This document shows, in pieces, positions 56,408 to 64,000 of a DNA stretch of 64,000 nucleotides. Location of the stretch: positions 4,131,203-4,195,202 of the forward strand of contig NZ_FO704550.1 of assembly GCF_000968195.1 (NCBI RefSeq), written 5' to 3'. The stretch is from Xenorhabdus doucetiae (GTDB lineage Bacteria > Pseudomonadota > Gammaproteobacteria > Enterobacterales > Enterobacteriaceae). The position numbers and the translations under genes were made by a program. The notes below the pieces were generated by a model. That model was not told the origin of the DNA. It made no database searches and saw nothing but the letters and a program-made list of their open reading frames with translations. Position 1 is the first letter of the stretch. Each line of letters opens with the position of its first letter.

Positions 56408-59341
56408 ATGACATACCGTATTAAAACCCGACTCACCCCTATCACAGTGGCAGTATCACTGGCATTTTCACTGGCGGCACCGCCGCTGTTTGCCGAATCC
56501 AAACCCACGGTAACGGCCTCAAGCAGCAAGACGGATCTTGGTAAAATTCGTGTCACAGAGAACAGTGATAAAGATGAAGCCGGTTATGATGCGGTTTATG
56601 ACAAAGATATCTCCAATATTTATATCGGCAAAAAGGAGATCGAACGCTATAAGGGCACCTCTCCCGCCGATTTAATTAAAGGGGCGGTGGGCGTATACAG
56701 CGGTGATGCCCGTAATAGCGGCGCTCTGGATATCAATATTCGTGGTGTTCAGGGGCAAGGGCGTATTCCCGTGACGATTGATGGTACAGAACAGGCGATT
56801 ACCGTCGGGCGCGGTTATCATGGTGCCAATAACCGCAACTATATCGATCCAAACTTAATCAGTAGTATTGAAATTGAAAAAGGCCCTTCTCTCAGCCGTG
56901 GAATCAAAGGTTCCGTCGGCGGTGCCGTCGCCATTAAAACCTTGGGTATTGATGATGTGGTACCGAAAGGGGAAACCTTCGGCATTAATACCAAACTGGA
57001 AACCAGCAGTAATTCCGTCAGAGAGCGCACACCATCCCTGTCATTGGGACAAGACTACCGTGATGTGCCGAATTTTGCCCGCAATGGTATCGAAACTGAC
57101 CCGGCCTTACAGGTCACGCCCCACTCATCGAAAGACAATAAACTGTTTGGCTTTAAAGATAATGCTTTCCGCGTCGCGGTGGGTACACGGCAGGAATATT
57201 TTGATTTGATGCTGGCCTATGCTTACCGCCGTCAGGGGAACTATTTTGCCGGCAAAGGAGGCGCTCATCGTTATGATGAGGATATTACAGAAGCTGACCG
57301 GGAACTGATGAAAGGTGCCCGGACAACATTGGACCCTTATCTGCCGTTTGCCGCCCGTATCTATCGCCCCGGCAATGAAGTTCCCAATACTTCCAGTGAG
57401 ATGCGCTCCGTGTTAATCAAGAACAATTGGCGTTTCAGCGATGATCAGATACTGCTGTTGGGTCTTCGTGATACCCGCATGGAATTTGGTGATATTATGC
57501 CCTCACGCCTAGGTTGGGTTGATCCCGCAGAGAATAAGGTTCCCCAATGGCCACTGGCGAATGTCCACCAGCAAGCGGCCAACCTGAGCTATAAATGGCA
57601 GCCCACGGATAACCCTTATGTTGATTTCGATATCAACCTGTGGACAACCCGCACCACCAGCAATACCAACACCTCTGGGGGGTATCCGCGCACCCCCGTT
57701 GATAGGGACGGGAGTTGGGAAAAGGGTACCGAAAGCAGGAACCCTAATATTGACGGTACGTTGATCGATGGTGCCACGACTAATTCCCAGAATAATCGTT
57801 GGGGGGTCGATCTCTCCAATAAATTTACCTTACATCCCACTCTGGATCTGACCTTAATGGGAAATTTCCAACGGGAACACCTTGGCTCCAATGATGACTA
57901 CAATGCCACCAATATGTACTTTTTCCAGTCACCATCGCGAAAAGGGCAGCGTCAGGAAATCAATCTCGCCTTTAATTTTGACTGGCGGCCGACTTCATGG
58001 CTGGAACTGAAAGCCGGAGCCAAACGTGTCTCCTATTGGTCGAAAGATGATTTGCTTAGTGAACGACGTGCTGCAAGAGATTGGCGTTATGAAAAACAAC
58101 GGGAAACCATCGGTCATAAAATAAGTTATCTTCGAACAATGACCGAAAAAGAAGCTCATATAAAGAAAAAGAAATTCTCTAAAATGAGCCTAGCTGAACA
58201 AAACGAGTATTTTAAAATAAAGACCGCAAATATCACTTCACGTGATGGTCAAAAACGCAAGATGGTTCGTGAAAAACTCGAATGGAAATACGATTCCGGC
58301 ACCGGAAAGCTCAATAAAAGCGATAACCCCTATTTCAATGGTCAACTGGATATGAATGAAAGGATTATCGACCCAATAAGCGGTAAGGAAGGCTATAAAT
58401 ATGAATACGGTTCTGGGGTAAGTCCAGCAACTGATATATCTGGCTCTGATGTTGACGACCCTTGGGAAACACCATCAAAACGTAAGGATCATGCCTGGGC
58501 TCCCGCATTTTCTGCTACCGCTTATGTTACGGACGAGCTCCGTCTCTATGCCCGCTATGTTGAAGCAGTAAGAATGCCCAGCATTTTTGCCGATACCGTC
58601 GGTTTTTCAGGAACCCTGGACAACCGCGTCGGTCAGCGGTTTAAGCCTGAGCGCGCCAAAACCACTGAAGTCGGCTTTGTTTATGATTTTAGCCAGTTGG
58701 TTGATACTGAACGCCATGCCGATATCAAACTCGCTTACTACAATACCGTGATTGAAAATGTGTTCGACCGGGACAACACTTATCATTTCGCCCAAATGGA
58801 CAAACAGAAACTGGCCGGTCTGGAATTACAGGCACGTTATGATAATGGCAGTTTCTTCACCGATATGGGGCTGACCTATAATATGAAAAACAAGGTCTGT
58901 GACCATAACTCGGTGATGAGAATGGATTCCCAAAATCGTCATGGCATCCCTGAGTGTATTGATGGCGGTTTTCCCGGAGGTTATTTACGCACCTCTATCC
59001 AGCCTCAATATTCCGCTAACCTGACCGTCGGCGGCCGTCTGTTGGATGAAAAACTGGAGCTGGGCAGCCGTATGCTCTATCACAGCAAGGCCGAAAACAA
59101 AGAGGAAAAATGGCTGATGAATGCGTTGCCGGACAGTTATAAAGGACAGTCCAATAACCCAATGCGCTGGAACCCGGTGTTTACGGTTGATGCCTATATT
59201 AGCTATCAAATCACACCAGCGATATCCATGGAGTTGACGGGCACCAACCTGACCAACCGTTACTATCTCGATCCGCTGACACGTTCGATGCTGCCGGCAC
59301 CGGGCAGAACCTTTAAACTCAGTCTGACCAGCCAGTTTTAA
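56408..59341 (+). CDS. TonB-dependent haem/hemophilin receptor
   Basis: A 977-residue outer-membrane receptor. The signal peptide is TPITVAVSLAFSLAAPPLFA. The plug domain is at about 35-190 (SPADLIKGAVGVYSGDAR, NIRGVQGQGRIPVTIDGTEQ, EIEKGPSLSRGIKGSVGGAV); a 22-strand barrel follows and ends APGRTFKLSLTSQF. A long lysine-rich extracellular loop lies at about 560-690 (TMTEKEAHIKKKKFSK). It matches the haemoglobin/haem receptor class and, by context, takes haem from the secreted hemophilin. AAGAGA precedes the chosen ATG. Confidence 0.9.
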   Translation: MTYRIKTRLTPITVAVSLAFSLAAPPLFAESKPTVTASSSKTDLGKIRVTENSDKDEAGYDAVYDKDISNIYIGKKEIERYKGTSPADLIKGAVGVYSGDARNSGALDINIRGVQGQGRIPVTIDGTEQAITVGRGYHGANNRNYIDPNLISSIEIEKGPSLSRGIKGSVGGAVAIKTLGIDDVVPKGETFGINTKLETSSNSVRERTPSLSLGQDYRDVPNFARNGIETDPALQVTPHSSKDNKLFGFKDNAFRVAVGTRQEYFDLMLAYAYRRQGNYFAGKGGAHRYDEDITEADRELMKGARTTLDPYLPFAARIYRPGNEVPNTSSEMRSVLIKNNWRFSDDQILLLGLRDTRMEFGDIMPSRLGWVDPAENKVPQWPLANVHQQAANLSYKWQPTDNPYVDFDINLWTTRTTSNTNTSGGYPRTPVDRDGSWEKGTESRNPNIDGTLIDGATTNSQNNRWGVDLSNKFTLHPTLDLTLMGNFQREHLGSNDDYNATNMYFFQSPSRKGQRQEINLAFNFDWRPTSWLELKAGAKRVSYWSKDDLLSERRAARDWRYEKQRETIGHKISYLRTMTEKEAHIKKKKFSKMSLAEQNEYFKIKTANITSRDGQKRKMVREKLEWKYDSGTGKLNKSDNPYFNGQLDMNERIIDPISGKEGYKYEYGSGVSPATDISGSDVDDPWETPSKRKDHAWAPAFSATAYVTDELRLYARYVEAVRMPSIFADTVGFSGTLDNRVGQRFKPERAKTTEVGFVYDFSQLVDTERHADIKLAYYNTVIENVFDRDNTYHFAQMDKQKLAGLELQARYDNGSFFTDMGLTYNMKNKVCDHNSVMRMDSQNRHGIPECIDGGFPGGYLRTSIQPQYSANLTVGGRLLDEKLELGSRMLYHSKAENKEEKWLMNALPDSYKGQSNNPMRWNPVFTVDAYISYQITPAISMELTGTNLTNRYYLDPLTRSMLPAPGRTFKLSLTSQF

Positions 59342-59363
59342 CGGCTAATTTGTCGAGGAGCTT

Positions 59364-60173
59364 ATGACCCATACCGCCATATTAGATAATCCAGAAGCTG
59401 TTTCGCCATGGATGCCCCCAAAGGGCTTGCTGGTAGGGATACTGATCGCCATTTCGTTACATATCAGCTTGATATGGCTGTTTAACCGACACGACTCCTA
59501 TGATGATACCGCTCATCATATCGACAACAACACCGCGGCCACGGGGCTATCCATTACGATGGTGGCCGCCCCGGCATGGGAAAATGAGCCGGAGCCTGTC
59601 GCTCCGCCTTCCCCGCTTTTGACTGCGCCGGAATCACCGGCCAAACCTGAAATAGCACTGGATAAGGCAGTTTATCCTGACATCAAGGTGGAAAAACCAC
59701 AGGAAGCCAAGAAACGCCAGAAACAGCAGAAAGAAAAACCGCCGACGGTGGCAGAAAAGAAAACCACCCCATCAGCGCAGGTGCAGCAAGAGAACCAGAC
59801 CGAGCAGGAAACCCACGGTAGCGATCAGATTAACTCAGCAGGCAGTATGAGCCGCGCGGCAACGTCACAACCGTTGGTCGGACAGGGAAACAGTGAAACA
59901 GACAATTACCAAGCAAGGCTGCGGCAAGAAATTGAACGCCATAAGCGCTATCCGCGCAAGGCAAAGAGAATGAAACAGCAGGGCACCGTGACGGTTAACT
60001 TTACCCTGTCGGATGACGGCACATTAACTGCCGCCAGGGTGGTTAACTCCTCCGGCAACGACGCATTGGATAATGCCGCTCTTGAGGCTGTCGGGCGCGC
60101 CAGTTCAGTGGGGGCTAAACCGGCGGATATCTCACCCGATGTCACGCTGCAACTTGATTTTAAATTGGATTAA
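59364..60173 (+). CDS. tonB: TonB, dedicated energy transducer
   Basis: A 269-residue TonB. One N-terminal membrane helix (GLLVGILIAISLHISLIWLF) is followed by a Pro/Glu/Lys-rich spacer (about 75-140, e.g. ENEPEPVAPPSPLLTAPESP) and a C-terminal TonB domain (about 180-269; YPRKAKRMKQQGTVTVNF, DNAALEAVGRAS). It lacks the classic YP motif found elsewhere, but HKRYPRKA takes that place. It is last in the hemophilin operon, 22 bases after the receptor, and likely serves it. Confidence 0.9.
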   Translation: MTHTAILDNPEAVSPWMPPKGLLVGILIAISLHISLIWLFNRHDSYDDTAHHIDNNTAATGLSITMVAAPAWENEPEPVAPPSPLLTAPESPAKPEIALDKAVYPDIKVEKPQEAKKRQKQQKEKPPTVAEKKTTPSAQVQQENQTEQETHGSDQINSAGSMSRAATSQPLVGQGNSETDNYQARLRQEIERHKRYPRKAKRMKQQGTVTVNFTLSDDGTLTAARVVNSSGNDALDNAALEAVGRASSVGAKPADISPDVTLQLDFKLD

Positions 60174-60225
60174 CCGCGGATCTCGCCCACTATTGGGCGA
60201 GAAATACGATTATTTCCCAATACGA

Positions 60226-61590
60226 TTACTTCCCAATACAAAAACTGGAAAAAATCCGGCCGAGCAAATCATCAGAGGTGAATTCCCCGGTAATTTCACT
60301 CAGTGCTTGTTGAGCCAAACGCAGTTCTTCTGCCAGCAATTCCCCTGAACGAGCAAAAACTAACTGCTGATGGCCTTCTTGCAGATGTTCCGCCGCAGTA
60401 TTCAGTGCCTGCAAATGACGACGACGGGCAAGGAAACCGCCTTCAGTATTGCTGTTGAAACCCATTGTCTCTTTTAAATGATCGCGCAGAAAATCGATCC
60501 CTTGCCCATCACGGGCAGAGAGGCGAATTAAGGTATAGCCACTGAGTTCTGCAACGCCGGTTTCTTCCCCGGTCATATCGGTCTTATTGCGAATGACGGT
60601 CACAGGCAGCGAGGCCGGCAATCTTGCCATAAATTCCGGCCAGATTTGTGCAGGTTCAACGGCATCGGTGGTCGTACTGTCCACCATAAACAGCACGCGA
60701 TCCGCTTGTTCGATTTCCTGCCATGCCCGCTCAATGCCAATACGCTCCACCTCATCACTGGCTTCGCGCAATCCGGCCGTATCAATCACATGCAGTGGCA
60801 TGCCATCAATATGGATATGTTCACGCAACACATCGCGCGTGGTTCCCGCGATATCCGTCACAATTGCGGCTTCACGCCCCGCCAGTGCATTGAGCAGGCT
60901 GGATTTACCCGCATTCGGACGCCCGGCAATCACCACTTTCATGCCTTCGCGCAATAAACTGCCCTGACGCGCCTGTGAACGAACGTGCTCCAGTTCTGCG
61001 ATCACGTCATCCAATTTGGCTTCTATCTTGCCATCGGAAAGAAAATCAATCTCTTCATCAGGGAAATCAATGGCGGCTTCAACGTAAATCCGCAGGTGAG
61101 TCAGCGCTTCCACCATTTGATGGACTTGGTTAGAGAACGCGCCTTGCAGGGAGTTCATCGCAGAACGTGCCGCCTGTTCGGAGCTGGCGTCGATCAAATC
61201 CGCAATGGCTTCTGCCTGTGCCAGATCGAGTTTGTCATTCAGGAAAGCACGTTCAGAGAATTCGCCGGGATTGGCAATGCGTACACCGGAAATTGTCAGA
61301 ATACGCTTTAACAGTAAATCCAGAATCACCGGCCCGCCGTGCCCTTGCAGTTCCAGTACATCTTCCCCCGTAAAGGAGTTCGGGCCGGGGAAGTAAAGGG
61401 CGATGCCTTGATCAAGTACAGCGCCATCGGCATCCCGGAAAGGCAGGTAATCGGCATAACGAGGTTTTGGGAGTTTCCCCAATACTACCTGAGCGACTTC
61501 CGCTGCCTTGCGACCAGAAATACGCAGAATGCCTACACCGCCCCGTCCCACAGGCGTGGCCTGAGCGACTATTGTATCGGTGGTATTCAT
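60226..61590 (-). CDS. mnmE: MnmE (TrmE), tRNA modification GTPase
   Basis: A 454-residue GTPase that, with MnmG, modifies the wobble uridine of several tRNAs. The N-terminal folate-binding domain starts [20 protein letters not shown]; the G domain has [24 protein letters not shown] and NKTD; the C-terminus ends FCIGK with the conserved Cys. Core gene in the usual rpmH-rnpA-yidD-yidC-mnmE order. Confidence 0.98.
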   Translation of the reverse strand: MNTTDTIVAQATPVGRGGVGILRISGRKAAEVAQVVLGKLPKPRYADYLPFRDADGAVLDQGIALYFPGPNSFTGEDVLELQGHGGPVILDLLLKRILTISGVRIANPGEFSERAFLNDKLDLAQAEAIADLIDASSEQAARSAMNSLQGAFSNQVHQMVEALTHLRIYVEAAIDFPDEEIDFLSDGKIEAKLDDVIAELEHVRSQARQGSLLREGMKVVIAGRPNAGKSSLLNALAGREAAIVTDIAGTTRDVLREHIHIDGMPLHVIDTAGLREASDEVERIGIERAWQEIEQADRVLFMVDSTTTDAVEPAQIWPEFMARLPASLPVTVIRNKTDMTGEETGVAELSGYTLIRLSARDGQGIDFLRDHLKETMGFNSNTEGGFLARRRHLQALNTAAEHLQEGHQQLVFARSGELLAEELRLAQQALSEITGEFTSDDLLGRIFSSFCIGK

Positions 61591-61642
61591 GAAATTCTCT
61601 CTTTTAACCTATATCCGTTATCTTCCAAGGACTGAAATAATA

Positions 61643-61664
61643 AAGGCGGCTAATGCCGCCTTCT
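61643..61664 (-). terminator. Terminator after yidC
   Basis: GGCGGC-TAAT-GCCGCC stem, followed on the minus strand by TTTATTATTT, between yidC and mnmE. Confidence 0.75.
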
Positions 61665-61697
61665 AGATAATTTTAAAAAAACTCAATTTTAAAAAAA

Positions 61698-63335
61698 TTA
61701 TTTTTTATTAAGATCGACTTTCTTTTCGCGGGTATGCAGACCGCGTTTTTCCAGACTGCGGAAAATAACCTGCTGCTGGATAATGGTCACCAAGTTACTG
61801 ACGATATAGTACAGTACCAGACCGGATGGGAACCACAGGAAGAAGACCGTGAACACGACCGGCATGTAGGTCATGATCTTCTGCTGCATTGGGTCAGTCA
61901 CGGTAGTCGGTGACAGTTTCTGGATAACAAACATGGTCACACCCATCAGCAATGGCAGGATGTAGTAAGGGTCTTGCGCAGACAAGTCCTTAATCCAGCC
62001 AATAAACGGTGCGTGGCGCAGTTCAACAGAACCCATCAGCATGTAATACAACGCAAGGAAGATAGGCATCTGGATAACCAAAGGTAAACAGCCGCCCAGC
62101 GGGTTTACTTTCTCGGTTTTATACAGCGCCATCATTTCCTGGCTCATGCGCTGGCGATCATCACCAAAACGCTCACGCATCGCCGTGATTTTTGGCTGCA
62201 ACAGGCGCATTTTCGCCATCGAGGTGTATTGCGCCTTAGTCAGCGGATACATGATACCGCGCACGATAAAGGTAATCGCAATAATCGAGAAGCCCCAGTT
62301 ACCGATGAATTCGTGCAGGAATTTCAGCAACTTGAATAAGGGTTGGGAAATAAACCACAACCAGCCGTAATCGACGGTCAGATCCAGATGGGGAGCCACC
62401 GCAGCCATTTTGTCCTGAATTTCAGGGCCAACCCACAAAGTCGAAGCGATATTCTGCTGGCTATTCGGCGCGATATTAATGGTTTCGCCCTTATAGCCGA
62501 TAATCGCCATCTTCTGACTTTTGGCATCAATGGTATAGAATGTGCTGGTTTTATCCGCGCCCGGCACCCAAGCCGTCGCAAAATATTGCTGAAGCATCGC
62601 GACCCAGCCACCTTGGGTAGTCACAGAAAGCGTTTTGCCGTCAGTAATATCATCAAATTTGTATTTTTCGTATTTTGCATCTGCGGCTGAGTACGCAGCA
62701 CCACGATAGGTATGCAGGGCAAAGTTGCTGCTGCCAGTATCACGATGTTTCGGCAATTCAACGCTCTGCTTCAACTGGCCGAAGAACGCCATCTGCAAGG
62801 GTTTGTCGGTGACGTTATTGATACTGTAATCAACAGCAACCGCATATTCACCGCGTTTTACCACGAAGGTTTTGACATAAACAACGCCATCCGGTGCGGT
62901 ATACGTCATCGGAATACGCAATTCATTCTGACCATCAGCCAAAACAAAGCTATGCTGAGTGGTTTGATAAAGTGGGCGTTCCGCTTGGTTATCCGGGCCA
63001 TTAATGCCGGTTAACCCACTTTGAGCCTGATAAGTAAACTCAGGGGTGGTTTCCAGCAGTTTAAAGGGGGTTTTGGCACCGAGGGTATCAGGATAGGCCA
63101 GCAGATCAGCCTCCTCGATATCACCGCCACGGGTATTGATGTGCAATGAAAGCACATCCGTTTTCACGGTGATCAGTTTACCTTGCCCATTGCTTGCTTC
63201 GCTACTCAGCGTAGTATTTGCTTGCTGCGTGATCTGGGCTGTTGGTTGTGGGTTCTTATCATTTTCCCACGCCTGCCAGACCAAGAACGAAACAAACAGC
63301 AAAGCGATGAGAAGAAGATTGCGTTGCGAATCCAT
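61698..63335 (-). CDS. yidC: YidC, membrane protein insertase
   Basis: A 545-residue inner-membrane insertase. The first helix ([20 protein letters not shown]) is followed by a large periplasmic P1 domain (about 40-340) and a five-helix insertase core with the groove Arg region ([20 protein letters not shown]) and [20 protein letters not shown]. It ends in basic residues ([16 protein letters not shown]). Confidence 0.98.
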   Translation of the reverse strand: MDSQRNLLLIALLFVSFLVWQAWENDKNPQPTAQITQQANTTLSSEASNGQGKLITVKTDVLSLHINTRGGDIEEADLLAYPDTLGAKTPFKLLETTPEFTYQAQSGLTGINGPDNQAERPLYQTTQHSFVLADGQNELRIPMTYTAPDGVVYVKTFVVKRGEYAVAVDYSINNVTDKPLQMAFFGQLKQSVELPKHRDTGSSNFALHTYRGAAYSAADAKYEKYKFDDITDGKTLSVTTQGGWVAMLQQYFATAWVPGADKTSTFYTIDAKSQKMAIIGYKGETINIAPNSQQNIASTLWVGPEIQDKMAAVAPHLDLTVDYGWLWFISQPLFKLLKFLHEFIGNWGFSIIAITFIVRGIMYPLTKAQYTSMAKMRLLQPKITAMRERFGDDRQRMSQEMMALYKTEKVNPLGGCLPLVIQMPIFLALYYMLMGSVELRHAPFIGWIKDLSAQDPYYILPLLMGVTMFVIQKLSPTTVTDPMQQKIMTYMPVVFTVFFLWFPSGLVLYYIVSNLVTIIQQQVIFRSLEKRGLHTREKKVDLNKK

Positions 63336-63337
63336 CG

Positions 63338-63598
63338 TTAGTGTTCTCTGTTATCGTCGTTTTTTTTAGGTGGGACAGGATCATCACCACCTTTGTGTAA
63401 GGGATGGCATTTTAATACGCGTTTCACTGTTAACCAACTGCCTTTTATCATCCCAAACCTGCGCAATGCCTCTATGCCATAGTGGGAACAGGTAGGATTG
63501 AAACGACAACGAGGCCCCAGTAGTGGACTCAGCACTAACTGGTAACCCCTGATCAAAGCAATCAGGAGGCGCGAGCCAAGCGACAGTGACGACGCCAT
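63338..63598 (-). CDS. yidD: YidD, membrane insertion efficiency factor
   Basis: An 86-residue membrane-associated protein. The family motif [19 protein letters not shown] and the [12 protein letters not shown] tail are clear. It overlaps rnpA by 37 bases, as in related bacteria, and precedes yidC by 2 bases. Confidence 0.96.
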   Translation of the reverse strand: MASSLSLGSRLLIALIRGYQLVLSPLLGPRCRFNPTCSHYGIEALRRFGMIKGSWLTVKRVLKCHPLHKGGDDPVPPKKNDDNREH

Positions 63599-63921
63599 AA
63601 TTTGCCCAAAGCTTCCGTTAGCTCACGGTTATCAAGCTCAGCGACCCCTTTCCTCACCAAAACCACAAAATCCATTGCAGGCAATTTATGTTGGTTTAAA
63701 CGAAAACTTTCACGAGCCAGTCGCTTGATACGATTACGCTCATGGGCGCGTTTAACATTTTTTTTGGCGATGGTCAGACCGATGCGGGGATGCCCCAGCT
63801 CATTCAAGCGCCCAAGGATCGTGATCTCTGCGGAGCTTGCCCGTTGCGGCTGCTGGAAAACATAAGTGAAATGCTCGGGAGTTAACAAACGTAACTCCCT
63901 CGGAAAAGCGAGCTTAACCAC
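63562..63921 (-). CDS. rnpA: RnpA, protein component of RNase P
   Basis: A 119-residue basic protein that assists RNase P RNA in trimming tRNA 5' ends. The signature is [20 protein letters not shown]. It starts with GTG ([17 protein letters not shown]), the same rare start as E. coli rnpA. Confidence 0.97.
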   Translation of the reverse strand: MVKLAFPRELRLLTPEHFTYVFQQPQRASSAEITILGRLNELGHPRIGLTIAKKNVKRAHERNRIKRLARESFRLNQHKLPAMDFVVLVRKGVAELDNRELTEALGKLWRRHCRLARAS

Positions 63922-63942
63922 TTGGTAAGTTGGCTAGCTTTA

Positions 63943-64000
63943 TTACTTAGAAACAGTCAGACGAGCACGGCCTTTCGCACGACGGCGAGCCAGAACCTGA
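63943..64000 (-). CDS. rpmH: RpmH, ribosomal protein bL34 (3' part)
   Basis: The last 18 codons plus stop of bL34: QVLARRRAKGRARLTVSK. The gene continues beyond the right edge. With rnpA, yidD, yidC and mnmE it marks the region usually found near dnaA and the origin. Confidence 0.95.
   Translation of the reverse strand, partial: QVLARRRAKGRARLTVSK

Overview
The window looks like chromosome of a gammaproteobacterium in the Xenorhabdus/Photorhabdus group (Morganellaceae). Housekeeping genes (mnmE, yidC, yidD, rnpA, rpmH, selA, selB, fdhE, fdoGHI, fdhD) are clearly enterobacterial. They are interleaved with AT-rich accessory islands carrying orphan Hcp, predicted membrane-acting effectors, DUF1240-type membrane proteins, bacteriocin immunity genes and hemophilin/Slam cassettes. 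The genus is an inference from gene content only.

Layout. 0-0.5 kb: 3' end of a YhfS-like PLP enzyme. 0.7-5 kb: AT-rich island 1 (small protein, effector, two DUF1240-type putative immunity proteins, convergent hcp, a relic of the paaZ 3' end, and a toxin-type glycosyltransferase gene broken by an 8-bp tandem repeat). 5-17.5 kb: complete phenylacetate catabolon, paaZ divergent from paaABCDEFGHIJK, with no paaX or paaY in view. 17.5-26.7 kb: MFS exporter with a LysR relic cut by IS630, a hipBA-type toxin-antitoxin pair with a large palindromic operator, an unidentified protein, a TPM-domain protein, and an MFS exporter divergent from a SufR-like regulator. 26.8-32.1 kb: PfkB kinase, NCS1 permease and GntR regulator (probable nucleoside/nucleobase salvage), then an LTA-synthase-like sulfatase. 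32.2-32.9 kb: relic of a nuclease bacteriocin followed by two different immunity genes (Im9-like and ImmE3-like). 33-49.3 kb (minus strand): selenocysteine/formate block selB, [island 2], selA, fdhE, [PRiA4-ORF3-like gene on plus], fdoI, fdoH, fdoG with an in-frame UGA, then fdhD on plus. 50-60 kb: two type XI secretion (Slam) cassettes with hemophilin-like cargo, the second with a TonB-dependent receptor and TonB. 60-64 kb: mnmE, yidC, yidD, rnpA, rpmH (partial).

How they work together: FdoGHI is the respiratory formate dehydrogenase; SelA and SelB supply its selenocysteine, FdhE and FdhD its maturation. The paa genes convert phenylacetate to acetyl-CoA and succinyl-CoA. The Slam cassettes would export haem-binding proteins, with a dedicated receptor and TonB behind a probable Fur box.

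The most notable structure is island 2, inserted between selA and selB. Two near-identical IS30-family copies lie in opposite orientation, and the segment between them has inverted. The target duplications do not match across each present copy but match perfectly after un-inverting (CTA/CTA and TGA/TGA). Un-inverting also rebuilds two split genes exactly in frame: a 305-codon effector and a 133-codon DUF1240-type protein.
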